The translations under genes and the position numbers were made by a program. DNA of 64,000 bases. Source: Rotaria sp. Silwood1. Lineage: Eukaryota > Rotifera > Eurotatoria > Philodinida > Philodinidae. Below the pieces are notes generated by a model, which searched no databases, was not told the origin of the DNA, and saw nothing but the letters and a program-made list of their open reading frames with translations. Shown here one piece after another: positions 1-11,487 of the stretch. The DNA lies in assembly GCA_905250075.1 (NCBI GenBank), contig CAJNOP010000218.1, positions 72,137 to 136,136 on the forward strand, written 5' to 3'. How positions within the stretch are numbered: the first letter of the stretch is position 1; every line of letters starts with the position of its first letter.

Positions 1-752
1 TAATTAATTGTTTTTCCTGATCCTTTACAATAAGGATCAAAATTTGATGCGAAAATTTTTATTTAGTACACTGGAACAAATGTTGAAAATAGTTTTATAT
101 CATAGACATACGTTCTGCTTTTTTTCTGCTTTTTGATGATAAAATTTCTGTCATTTTCTGCTTTTTGGACTTCAAAAGGTGGCAGCACTGTCCATCACTC
201 GTCTCATATGGAATGAGTCTAAAACGTAATTAGGAGCGATAGGTTTCGCCTCGGTATATGCTTATTTGAAGGTAGTCTTCGATTGATAATAATGATCTTT
301 ATATTCAATTATAAGATTGAATACTTTGATCGAAGTAAAAAAAGTATGAGTCTTTTAATTGAAATGAATTCTAATTTGAAGATGAGCTATCTATGATTAA
401 AAGAAATACATAGACCATGAGAAACGGTGTCGATTTACGGTCACAGATCGCATATCAATAGCAACTTCTTACAAAATATTAACTACTTCCTGAATGCATT
501 TTTGAAGGATTAAGTATAAAAAAGGTGAAGAATTGTGTTCTAAGAAACAGAGAATAAAATAATCTTCATGTGATTAGCAACATCAGCTACATCGTACGTC
601 ACATTTTCATCGTGCAGGGCTTACGCTAACAGCTTTTTTACCAATTACATTATAGATTTAGCTCTATAAACTCATCTTCAACTGAACAGAAAAACTTTAT
701 CCACATTTGCTCTGCGGATTATATCGATCAAAGGCGATTCAAACACTCGATA
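1..752. other. Non-coding upstream region
   Basis: No convincing ORF on either strand. Three close copies of TTCTGCTTTTT occur between about 113 and 165, a small pyrimidine-rich repeat. The last 100 bases form the presumed 5' region of the GPCR gene. No promoter motif can be supported. Confidence 0.5.
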
Positions 753-1730
753 ATGTCAAACAGTAGTCGAGATTATAATGTAACGGTTTACTCTAAAAGT
801 GTTGGCGATCTGATCGTCACCTATTATCCAATTTTCCTAATAGTCATTGGTACTATAATGAATTTCACAACATTTTTTATTCTTTGTCGACCAATATTCA
901 GAAGTTTAAAACGAGGAGCGACATTTCACTACATGCGCACAATCGCCATTTTTGACATTCTGATGTTGTACGGATGGAACCTTGAACATAGCCTTAATGA
1001 CATTCAGAACTTCCCTCTTGAACAATACTCAATAGTATCGTGCAAATTTTTTCAATTTTTCAACTATTTCACTCTGCAAGCATCAGCCTGGCTTCGTGTA
1101 TTCGTTTGTTTTGAACGATACTTGTTGATGAGTCGTCTTCATCGTACATGCTTTTCTCGACCAAAAAGCGGTCTTATAAGTATTGCATCAATTATGATGA
1201 TATTTACTTTATTCAACCTACATCTTCCTATATTTGCCTGTTTTTATAATCCCGATGGTTCGATCAATCTTCAATCGAAGTTGTACTCAATCTATCCTCT
1301 ATGGGATACTGTCAACATGGTTGTGTATAACATTATTCCATTTATACTGATGCTAACATTAAATATCGGAGTTATTTATCATTTAATTCGTACACGTCAT
1401 AAAAGTACCTTACGAAGTTCACAAATCCAATATCGTACAATATCACTTACACTGGTTGTTTCAACATTTCTCTTTTCTATGATGACTATACCAGGTGTTG
1501 CTGCTTATGCAAATTTTCGTTTTGTGGCAAGTTCCAATGTCTTGCATTCATTGGGTTCCATGCTTTACACTTATCATGTTCTCTCATTTGTACTCTATAT
1601 GATTACCTATGGCGAATTTCGACGAGAATTTATCAGCATTGTGAAATGCCAGAACAACTCTGAGCTAATTAATCCGACGGCTACTGTTGTCTCACGTACC
1701 CATAATAGCCATGTGCGACGAAATTTATGA
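753..1730 (+). CDS. Rhodopsin-like (class A) G-protein-coupled receptor
   Basis: This single-exon ORF of 325 aa has seven hydrophobic segments and belongs by pattern to the rhodopsin superfamily. The extracellular N-terminus carries NSS and NVT glycosylation sequons. TM1 has the GxxxN pattern (GTIMNFTTF). TM3 ends in ERY (in CFERYLL), the DRY-type G-protein motif. A Cys at the start of TM3 (VSCKFFQ) could pair with a Cys in extracellular loop 2. A canonical NPxxY in TM7 is not seen; the corresponding stretch reads VLYMITYGEF, as in many divergent invertebrate peptide-receptor-like proteins. The basic loop after TM5 (RTRHKSTLRSSQ) and the S/T/R-rich tail are expected cytosolic sites. The ligand is unknown; an FMRFamide-receptor-like identity is possible. 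The start is the first in-frame ATG, and an AATAAA lies about 60 bp after the stop. Confidence 0.8.
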   Translation: MSNSSRDYNVTVYSKSVGDLIVTYYPIFLIVIGTIMNFTTFFILCRPIFRSLKRGATFHYMRTIAIFDILMLYGWNLEHSLNDIQNFPLEQYSIVSCKFFQFFNYFTLQASAWLRVFVCFERYLLMSRLHRTCFSRPKSGLISIASIMMIFTLFNLHLPIFACFYNPDGSINLQSKLYSIYPLWDTVNMVVYNIIPFILMLTLNIGVIYHLIRTRHKSTLRSSQIQYRTISLTLVVSTFLFSMMTIPGVAAYANFRFVASSNVLHSLGSMLYTYHVLSFVLYMITYGEFRREFISIVKCQNNSELINPTATVVSRTHNSHVRRNL

Positions 1731-3019
1731 CTAACTCTTATTACAAACACATATATTCTTTTTATTGTAAGCTTTTGTTCCGCAAATCTAATAAATAATC
1801 TTAGCATTAATAATAGAATATTTGATTTCCAGTTGTTGCTTGTTTCAATATCTCAGTGGGAAAAAAACAAGCAAGATTATCCTTTCGAAGTAAGTTCCAT
1901 TTGATTGGCTCAAAACATTTTTTGATTAGAAGATAGACGTGTTCAGCTTAAAAGAACGACAGCTTCAACTTAGATCAAAAAATAGAACCTAAGGACGAAA
2001 CAAGCAAGCTTCATTTCATTAACCTGAAGACACTTTGGCCATTCTGTTGCTGTTGTTCGTGACCTGTGCGGAAGAAAAATTGTGTTCTCTTTTCATAAGT
2101 ACCGTTCATCGATGCTTGATTCACTTGACTCTAAACTGGCGGAATAGGCAAACGGTCTATCCGCAGATAATGCACTCACGTCTTTCCAACTTTCGATGCA
2201 ATTTTCTTAGCAACAACGCAGCATGGAGCCTTGCAATTAGCAGCACATGTGTATGCAATAAAGCACTTGGACATGTGTGAGTTTCATGCAAATTGGTTTT
2301 GTGATGCAGCTTTTATAGTAAAAATACATGCCAATAACGCACTCACAAAAAGGGTCCTCTGTTATTTGAGTGATGTGAGAGCTAGTGAAATCCCTGTGAA
2401 TACTTAAATCCTAAATAGACTGGTTATAGTATAATTTATCAAGGACAGTCGAGGCCATCTGCAAGAAAAATCAGACTTGACCTTTGTTGTAGTGCTGAGA
2501 AGATATACTATAAGTATTGAAGTAATGCACTCACTTTTCGTTTCTCTGGCTATTTGCTCTTGATTACGTGCTGCTTTTTTTCACACTTTTGAGCACATGC
2601 AATGCTTATTTTTCTTTTTTTTCAAAGGATTGCGAGTTTTTCTATTGAAATATAAATAAGGATCGCAGAATCTTCCAGAACCCTAGTGAAGGAGTCGAAA
2701 AAAGGAACACCCACAACATGGTTAGTCTGAGTGCTGCGATGTATTCGTAGTACAACACTGCTTACCAAATAATTCTCCTGATTGTTTGAAGAGAAGAAGA
2801 GGTATTTTGTGCTTTATTTTCGAATCACACTTCTCACAAATAAAAATCAGAAACCTTGAAGATTTACGCTAATTTTGAGTCTTAGCACGACACTTAATTT
2901 CTATGCATTTTTCATCAATCGATATGATATTTTGTGTTTATCACAAAAAACTTCACATTTTAACGATAACGCGATAGAAGAGACTTGTTTTTATGGCAGT
3001 TTCGAATTTGCTAAACTTT
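1731..3019. other. Intergenic region with a recurring 12-mer
   Basis: No gene is supported. The ORFs here are short and unlike any family I know. The interval holds three of five copies of TAAYGCAYTCAC (at 2168, 2335 and 2523). Confidence 0.4.
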
Positions 3020-4947
3020 CTTTGAATCAGACTTGGAACCGGTCAAGTTTTTTTAGACCGGACCGGACCGGCCGGTCCAAACTCTTGGCTAAACCGGCAA
3101 AAAACCGGCCAGTCACAATTTTTGACTTTACCGGCGAAAAACCGGTGTGCTTTCTGCATGAATTAACCAACCAGTACTTTTAAGAAACAGTCGATTACTC
3201 CAATTTGACGAAGATACACGGTTTCAAGCTCACAATTCTTGAAGTTAGTAATATTACTAGCTCCTATTTCAGTGTGTCCCGTTTCATGTGCTAACAGTAA
3301 AAACAAACAAAGACTTCCTTCAAAAATTTTCACTAAGAACTCACACCAACTGATATTGAACAACATCCAACTATGTTTTGGCTGACCTTCTTTCAATAGT
3401 AATATGATTCCTTTATAATTGATAAGCTTGATCTATTTTTATTTGAAATAATTATTTAACATAGCTGAAAAGCATCCCAATTCGCAAAAGGGATGCTACT
3501 GTAGACAAAAAGATAAGTTGAACTAAAGCGTTTGGTTATCATATTAGACTTCCTATTGAAATTTTCTTAAATATCTAAGTATTTTCACAGTTACATGATG
3601 GCAGTTGTCAACAAGATTTTGACAATAGAACTTAAGCTTTTCTGATATTTTGCTATGAAAGCATGAACTGAAAATTACTAGGTATTGAGATTCTATGAGA
3701 CTTTGATCAAATTAGTCCAGAAAAGTGAGCTCAAAATTTCGAGATGAAAAATCTATAGTTTAGGTCGATATTCTCTTCTAACATTTGGCTAATTTTTTGT
3801 GAGCATAAAAAAATTCATTCAACATACTCTGAGGCCCTTATCCTGGAATGGAAGGTGTTAGTCACTATTTAGAACTAGGATTTCGACAATGATTGAAGAA
3901 TTATCGGTTGGAAACTTTCAGGTTCACATCTCTTGATCATTGAAATCACGAAAACTGTTAAAAACCAGCAAAATAGGCATGTTTTCGCCCCCCAACATTT
4001 TTAAAATTCGAAAAAAAACCGATAAAAAGCAGCCGGTCTAAAAAGTTCGACCGGACCGGACCGGACCGGTAACCGGCAGACCAGCCGGACCGGACCGGTA
4101 ACCGGCAGACCAGCCGGTCCGGTTCCAAGTATGCTTTGAATGTAGAGACTATGAAAATGCATAATAAAAGATAGCTTTATATTAACAAGTCAGGCATCTC
4201 TGCTGGAGAAACTTTCTTGACAGCAAGATGAGGTTTGCATGATATAATCTGAATATTCGCATAATGCATTCACACTATTTCTCAGAATTTCCGTTCTCCA
4301 GCATCTAGTTAAATCATCTATCTCTGTAACAAAAGCTTCTTTTCTCTATTTCAAAATTTTTTAAGTTCTTCTAATTAATTATTCGACTACAATACATTAC
4401 TGCTTAGGCACTTTTAGTGATTTTATTATTCAAATAATATATTTTTTTGATATCCTAGAAGGCACTGACTACAGTAAAAACGAGAATCTTGTAAGAACGA
4501 TGTAAGTACTGTTTTTTTTTGTAGTGGCAAAAGTGGAACTCAATAAACTATCCAAGTTTTATAGGATATCTTCTATCGCTCGCATTTCTAATTGAAATCG
4601 GCAGGCACCTCTTTGAATAAATACAATAATAGTCTATTTTAACGTAATGATTTCATTTTTATGCAAGTAGAAAAGTCATTTGGTCAATACCAATATAATA
4701 ATTATATGGAAAATCATTTCTCATCAAACGTCGAAGATTATCAATCATAAGGTCAAAAAAAACATCATATGCTAACTAGATGGTTGCGTAAGTGCGTTAC
4801 CATTTCTTTTCTTGACGGAAAGAAATAAATGAATAACAAGTCGACCATTGGAGAGCCCATGAAAAGTTAACAAAGAATCCCGAATGGTTAGAAAAAATTT
4901 TCGCAGTTGTAAAATAAACTATAGGCCTTATTTGGTAACGCACTCAC
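2168..4947 (+). repeat. Dispersed 12-mer TAAYGCAYTCAC, five copies
   Basis: Copies lie at 2168-2179, 2335-2346, 2523-2534, 4262-4273 and 4936-4947 on the plus strand. A sixth, imperfect copy is on the minus strand near 4790-4802. The hAT-like element at 3028-4133 sits between copies three and four. The flanking bases differ, so this is not one tandem repeat. Confidence 0.45.
3028..4133. mobile_element. Non-autonomous hAT-like element with 8-bp target duplication
   Basis: The ends are imperfect terminal inverted repeats: CAGACTTGGAACCGG at the left, and the right end reads CATACTTGGAACCGG on the opposite strand. A perfect 8-bp direct repeat CTTTGAAT flanks it (3020-3027 and 4134-4141). An 8-bp duplication with CA-starting repeats is the hAT signature. 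Both subterminal zones are packed with CCGG/GGACC units, with a tandem unit of about 33 bp at roughly 4050-4115. The interior has no transposase frame, so mobilisation would need an enzyme from elsewhere. Confidence 0.85.
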
Positions 4948-5226
4948 ATCAGATTTTATTGACTTTTTGTGGTAATCTTCGTTTTCTATTAACAGTCATA
5001 GAGCAGATGCAAATCATATCAGGGGGAAGATCTAAGCCCACATGGTCGGAAAACAAAACATTGGTTAGCTTTTTCTTGCGTTTTTGCTTATTTTTTCATT
5101 ATGTTCTTCCACTATAAGAAAACGAAAAAAAACCGAAAAACCACGTCACGCCTGTTCTGTAATTTCTTTTCCACTCATTGGAAGAAACAACAAAGCAAAT
5201 TACGTGGTTGTGGGTGTTTTAATCTA
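4142..5226. other. Intergenic region
   Basis: AT-rich sequence without a supported gene. It holds two copies of the 12-mer repeat noted at 2168-4947 and nothing else recognisable. Confidence 0.4.
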
Positions 5227-5310
5227 TGCTTCACACACACCCATACTCATCCACGCCCACACCCACACTATAGCAATACCCCCACACACCCACCCCCACC
5301 CCCACTCTTT
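5227..5310. repeat. Degenerate telomere-like (CCCACA)n block
   Basis: C-strand units CACACCCA, CCCACACCCACA and CCACCCCCACC follow one another with variants. The unit matches the C-strand of the bdelloid telomeric repeat TGTGGG. His/Pro/Thr-rich frames across it are artefacts of the repeat. Confidence 0.6.
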
Positions 5311-6441
5311 TTTTTCTTCAACTCCTTTCTTAATCTATCCCCATACTTTCTACCAAGAATCGATTCGAATCCAAAAAGAACAAAGAGAAGCGAAGGATGA
5401 ATCTTTGCTTAGCAATGTTCAATTCATGGTTGGTTGGATAATGTTTGTATAGTTTTCGTTAAAAATATGCTTTTTTCATCTCCATCGTTACAGAAATGAA
5501 CTTGTTAAAAAGGTGATCAAAAATGAGACTTTTTTAATAGTTATTAACAAAGAAAGAATAATAAGCAAACAAATGTTCTGTTATTTTAAGCTGAAATCAA
5601 AACTTCAAATAAAAACGTAATATTATTCTTTGACTGGGATGCCCGACTATGGAAAGGTAGACCTCATCTTCTTAGCGGAATGATGCGCTGTGTTTTTCAT
5701 TATGTTCTGATTTGTTCTTTAAATTTTGGTCTGTAAGTAAATCTTCAAAAATTGTCTAATACATTTATCAATTCGGTGATGCTGATTATTGTTAAGAATA
5801 GATGTCTTCATCTTATAATATCAATAGAAAGCAAAAAAATAATACTCAAAGTCATTTAACTATTGACTGTGTATCAGAACAATAATTTCAGCTTTTTTCA
5901 AGATTCGAGCTCATCACTATGAGTCTTTCACTCGATCTTGGCGACATCTCACGTGCGTGACTCTATGTAAAAAAATTTTCAAATTTTCTGCTTGCTCAAA
6001 CAACCTTTCTTTCTTCTCCACTTCAAGTAACCATTTGATTACTTCAGTATTTCTGCGTGCTGCTGTATTTCTTGTTGAAAAAAAACAATCTTCGTTGAGA
6101 CTTTAAAAGGTGAAATATGAATATTACGACTGAAATTTGCAATCTGCGACTATTAAATGATAGAAAGTGAGCAAGTTAGTGGAAAGAATAACGAAACACG
6201 CAATCAGCAAACACATAATTTCTGATCACAAACATTATTGAACAAAATAGCAAAACTACAACAAAAAAACTGAAGGTAAGCACCGATTGAAATAAGTTTC
6301 TTTTTTTGAATTGTTATCTTTCAAATGTATAAGTTTCTGATAGTGTCAATCTTAATTATAGAATAAAAGAGTTTCATTTTTGAGATCAGTTGTGGTTGTC
6401 TATAAATCGATTTCAGTCGAAAAAGCAGTTAGGTTTCGATA
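5311..6441. other. Intergenic region
   Basis: No gene, repeat or RNA signal that I can support. Confidence 0.4.
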
Positions 6442-7148
6442 TTAGGAAGCGTCGTATATATCATTGACAAATTTTAATTTCGCTTTGACAAAGTCAGAAG
6501 TGATTTCTCCGAAGATTAACACTTGGTAGTAGGTTTTGTATTTAACAATACCTTGTGAAAGTTCTAAAATATTACTGAAACTGACTTTAGAATATCGAAA
6601 ACATATTTTTGAAGATTTCATCCGAGACCTTCGATGTTCCAATTCCAAAAAAATATCACAGCCATTTACGAAAAATGTGAATGACAGAGTATTGATCTAA
6701 AAGTTTGTCCATTGATGGAATTCTTAAAGCCTTCGACACATTAGAAAACTCCTCTTCAATAAGTGACGCAAAAGACATATTCGAAGATCCCCCTCAAAAA
6801 ATCGATATTTTGAACTAGTTTCTGGAGTTGTTTATTGAATTTTTTAGCACTTAAGTCCATAATTGTATCTAAATTCAGTACGAACAATATTTTGCTGCCG
6901 TCCTTATAACGAAGTATCAAATTCAAGCAAGTAAAATCTTGAGAAGCAGCTAATAGGAAACATTTATCTATTAAAGATTGCGTTTCTTTGTTAAAAACAT
7001 ATCGTGGAGTCATTTTAGTATTCGTTTGCAGCTCATTCTGCAAACATTCTTCAGATTCTATACACGAAAAACACGCATCCATGGTTATAGGATCTAATGA
7101 ATACAGTGCATATTCGTGCGTGTAACACATGAAGAGATCTGTGTACAA
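6442..7148 (-). CDS. Hypothetical ORF pair, possibly exons of one unknown gene
   Basis: Two minus-strand frames, 7148-6756 (130 aa) and 6648-6442 (68 aa), are longer and less repetitive than the surrounding noise. The first has a plausible globular composition, including FLLAASQDFTCLNLILRY. I recognise no domain and could not find a clean intron joining the two. They may be chance frames or a decayed gene. Confidence 0.2.
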
Positions 7149-8208
7149 TAGTAATAGATTAGGTAAAATGCTGCTGTGTGTTAATTAAAAAGCTTCCTCA
7201 TCTTTGACTTTCTTGCAGAAAATGAGAAACGTTTGTACCACAAAACACTCTTTCATAATTGAAGAAAACATAATTTCATCTATACACATGTCGTAGTTTT
7301 ATATGTGAGTACTTCTTCCGAGTTTGAGAACGCATTTCTTTTCTCAATAAGATCCAAAGGCATTTTTTCGAAATAGACACAAAAGAAAACACAGAGTGTG
7401 TATTATTCAACGGCTGATTTTCTATAAATAGTTTCCTCACAAGACGACCTTATTTATTGAAGTTAGCTTGAGACTAATAACTATGCTAGTCGTAGAATTC
7501 ACTGTGAATCAATTTCATCTCTACTAATCAAATCTCCACATAAGGAACTGAATTAAATGAGTTTGATAAAACAAAAATTAATTTTCTTTTTTAAATTTAT
7601 TTAGTTATTGAAAAGATAAAATTTTACCAGTGATAGGTCTTAGCCTTGAGAAAAAAGAACGCTACTGGATATCGTACCAAAATACTAGGCTACGTTAACT
7701 GTATTATTCTAAGAACACTTCTTACGAACCATGGTCTCCCTTTTTTCAAGGATAATATCTGTTTATTTTTTATTCTACATACGTGCAATAAGTTAAACAA
7801 ACTCATCTACTAACGATATATTGGGCAAAAATCGAGTGAAGCTAAGATTTGTTGGCGGAATTGCCAAATAATATGACATTTTTAGGGACATAATAGAAGA
7901 TCCCCTTCTAACTTATGAACAATAAGACAGAATAGAAGATCCCGGGTCCTCTAATGTGTCGATGGCTTTAATTCGTTGACAATATTTTAGTCTGAAAAAA
8001 TACTCTTCTCTCCAGATGTTGATTATCCCCAATAGTATTGTAAATACAAATATAATACGTAATCAAATTCATATGTTACAGAAGCGTTGTTCGTTAAAAA
8101 TAAAACACTATCATACCAAGTTCTCGTAAAGTACACAACATTCTAATGTGATGCTAGATGTCTTATGATCTCTGCCAAAGAAATAGTTCTCTGCAAAATT
8201 CTGTTATT
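7149..8208. other. Intergenic region
   Basis: AT-rich and without a supported feature. It ends at the 8-bp direct repeat that flanks the next element. Confidence 0.4.
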
Positions 8209-8216
8209 GATTAGTA

Positions 8217-9606
8217 CAGTGATGGAGTCAGAATTTTGGGGGAGGAGATGGGGAGGGGCCTCACCTCCCGTCTCTCCAAACGTTAGATCCTCCGACAAAT
8301 AAAATACATCTTTCGAAAATTCCATCAGAGAAGGCTAAGAGGCTCTGACGGATGGTCTGAGCCCAAAGTGCAGAACGTGTCACTAAAAACGGTTTCCTCA
8401 AACAGCAAATATTTTTACTAAAAATTTCCCTCATGAAAAATTTTAATCAAAGATTTTTTTCGGAAAATTGTAAGATTTTACCCTGAGAGGGAAAAATAAT
8501 AAATGACTCAATTTTATATTCTATCTTTGAAGCATTTAACAATTATTTAAAAGTTGACTTTTATGCAAATGCATAGAGAATTCAATTTTCTATAAAACTA
8601 TCAGTTTTGCTTTTCAAATAAATTTTTGTGTTTAAAGGAAAGTTAGTCAGATTAGCATCTATATCGTACAAGTGCGAAGATCAAGAACGTGGGAAAATTT
8701 AGAATTTTTGGAAACGAATCTTCTAAGATTTGAAATATGCTACAATATTTTGCACAAAATTTTGCACTTTTTGGTATGACTCTCACAGTGTTAGAACAAA
8801 TATTTGCAAGAAAGAATTTCGAAATAGAAAATATCGAAATACCTAAAACAAACTGGTCTTGAACGAATCTGAGTTATTGCTTTCCATTGATTCACAGTAG
8901 ATTAATTTTTTTACCTGTTCAAGGAAATACGTGCCCCATTTTTTCAGAATTTAATTGTGTATCCGATGCATGTTAAGATAATCAGTATTTGAAAGGACCA
9001 GTCTGACTTGGAATAAGATAATTTTTATGATGCACCCAAAAACATCTTGAGATTTTTGTTCGCAACTTTTTTTCTGCTGAACAAAACACTCAGAACCATA
9101 CTTAGGTCCTGAACATGTAGAGCAAAAATGCTCTCTTTTGGTATACAGCATTTAGATTTTGGTACCGATCTTGAAGAGAGCACGCTCACACAAATCGTGT
9201 TTTATTCACAGAAAACTAGGAAATCGCAGTTTGACAATTCAAGACATTTTTTTCCGATCAAGTTTATGCATGCATGAAAAATTTCACTGAACAAAATACT
9301 TGACAGTTTTATAGAAAAACAAATTTTGTATCCAGCTAGATCGAAACCAAAATCTGAACAAATGTTAAATTCCTCAGAGACAGAAAATAACAGTGCGACA
9401 TTTAATGTGTCACTGATAATTATTCAAAAAATTTCCTCAGATACTTATAAGTTTCCTAAAACTCTACCGAGCCCCCGTTCACACACGCGGGTGCATTCTG
9501 AATATCTGGTCTAAGTCCTCCGTAGTGAATAAAATACATCTTCCAAAAATCTCACCAGGAAGGGCTCAGCATCCCCTCCCCTGACCACCCACTAACTCCA
9601 CCACCG
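8217..9606. mobile_element. Putative non-autonomous hAT-like element
   Basis: The left end CAGTGATGGAGTCAG and the inverted right end CGGTGGTGGAGTTAG match at 12 of 15 positions. The flanks carry a near-perfect 8-bp direct repeat, GATTAGTA (8209-8216) and GATTAGAA (9607-9614), so the copy looks old. Each end also has a directly repeated stretch around AATAAAATACATCTT (near 8295 and 9527). The 1.39 kb interior is AT-rich with no transposase frame. Confidence 0.6.
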
Positions 9607-9689
9607 GATTAGAACATGTTTTTAGTTATATTTCTGGTAGCTACTATGAAGAAGCATAGCTGTACTGTAGGGATCATGTATTCTAATTG

Positions 9690-9720
9690 CAATGAACGCG
9701 GGTGTGGGTGTGGATAAGGT
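9690..9720 (+). repeat. Short telomere-like GGGTGTGGGTGTGG tract
   Basis: A single short G-strand tract of telomere-type units in otherwise ordinary AT-rich DNA. Confidence 0.4.
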
Positions 9721-9917
9721 AAGAATCACGCCCAGATTCTTCTCATGATAGGCTTATTTATTTACAAACTAAATGTTTTCTTTTTTTTTTACTTTTTGGG
9801 TACTGCTAGCCCAAATAAAAAGATTTTCATGTGATAATTAGTATGCTTATATAGTAATTCTTAACTATGCATTGACCTACAAATGAGGGAATCTGTGTTT
9901 CAGCCAAACACAATAGT

Positions 9918-10035
9918 TCTAACTGTTGTGTATATTGTCTAAATTTCGATGGAATTCGGACAATAAAATACCCAGTCATTATTAGTATTGTCCAAATTCT
10001 ATCGTATATTGGACAATAAAATACCCAGCAAGAAT
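9918..10035. repeat. Tandem duplication of a unit of about 56 bp
   Basis: Two successive units begin TTGTCYAAATT and end GGACAATAAAATACCCAG. Each unit can fold, because TATTGTCC near its start pairs with GGACAATA near its end. No coding content. Confidence 0.5.
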
Positions 10036-10146
10036 TTATATTCTGGTAATTCTTAAAGAATTTCAACAATTGTGAAAAATCGACAATATTGTCCTACTTC
10101 CGATGACGAAATTCCAGCTGCCAAAATTCCGCTAAACCAAAATTGT

Positions 10147-10826
10147 CATACCATTCTAAGTATGACAGTATAGAATTCGTTGCTAAATATTAGATTTATG
10201 TATCTCAAATGAAAGATCATAATGAGAACCCATAAGCTCGAAATTTTGATTCTTTTGGATGTACCTGCGGAAAATGGCGATAAATTCATTTTTTCATATC
10301 TTTTCAAATGATATTTGGTCGACCCTATTTTCTCAGATGCTTTACGAGAGACTGTTCCTTCATGACAAACTATTTTCAGATGACAACTGTGTGTGCCGTG
10401 TGACCCGTAATGAACGTTGAAAATCATTGAAAGAGTTCTTACTCTTAATTTGTTTTTACCAAAATATCGACTTTTTACGGATTACTTCTAAGATAGTGCT
10501 GTGGTTTGCCTCAGAGACATCGGTCAAATCGAATTTCGATTTTCTACTTAAAATTTTGCATACATCAAGATCATAATGAAAATAGGTGATAATGAAAATT
10601 TCAGTTCGTCTTATTGCTTCTTTACTGAAATATGAAGATGTGAAAATAAACTAATTTGAATGCCATAAAATAAGATGTGATAAAACAAATCTTTCGCCAT
10701 TTTTTGCAGGTACGCCCAAACGAATCAAAATTTTGATCTTAGGGGTTCTTATAATGGGCTTTCATTTGAGATATATTAATTCAACATTTAAGACGAATTT
10801 TATAATGTCATACTTAGAATGGTATG
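10147..10826. mobile_element. Foldback / MITE-like element with long inverted ends
   Basis: The terminal 21 bp CATACCATTCTAAGTATGACA is repeated in inverted orientation at 10806-10826. The inverted match continues inward for more than 100 bp with mismatches: the left arm has AATGAAAGATCATAATGAG-type sequence and GGTACGCC/GGATGTACCTGC near the inner edge. There is no transposase frame. A target duplication is not clear, so the superfamily is undecided. Confidence 0.6.
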
Positions 10827-11487
10827 GGAATTTCTGTGTCTGTAATCTTGTTTAAAATACCAAAACTCAATGTATCAAATTTTTGAAAACACGATTCGGT
10901 GCATTTTGATGTGTTTCTTCAAATTCGACTGTTTTCAAGCTATTCTAAACGGCTGATTTGCCCAACTCGTCTTATCCCCGGGCTCATGCTTTCTGGAAAT
11001 GGCGTATAATACCAGCCCAGAAATATCAGACGATAAGGTACTTTCATTAGCATGAACAGATAGCCCATGTTTGATAGTATTTACGATAGAAAAATCTCTG
11101 ATTTAATTCTTATTGGTCTATAGAAAATGAAAATTCACTGAAAAACATTGCACATTAACGTACTTCAAATTTAGCAGAGTAGTCATACTTGCTACACCGA
11201 TGTCTCCAGAATGGCTCATGCGTTTGAGCTGAAAGTTCCAGTTAATTCCTAACTCAGATGTATGTATCTACCATAGAGATATCAGCCAAGTTGATGAGAT
11301 TGATTGAGCAACAGTGATCTTGGCTTACCTACAATGCCTCATAAGCACCTGTGATATGAAAGAACGTAATGAGAACGAACATGAGAACACGTTGATGAGA
11401 ACCATCATACTTTTGTTTTATCATTAATACGATTTTAGACTAATGATGGTATGATTGCATCAAAGTTCAATAATAGGCATCAAAAAT
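10827..11487. other. Intergenic region upstream of the glycosyltransferase
   Basis: No supported feature. A copy of CCATCATACTTT with its inverted partner near 11400-11455 is too weak to call. Confidence 0.35.
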
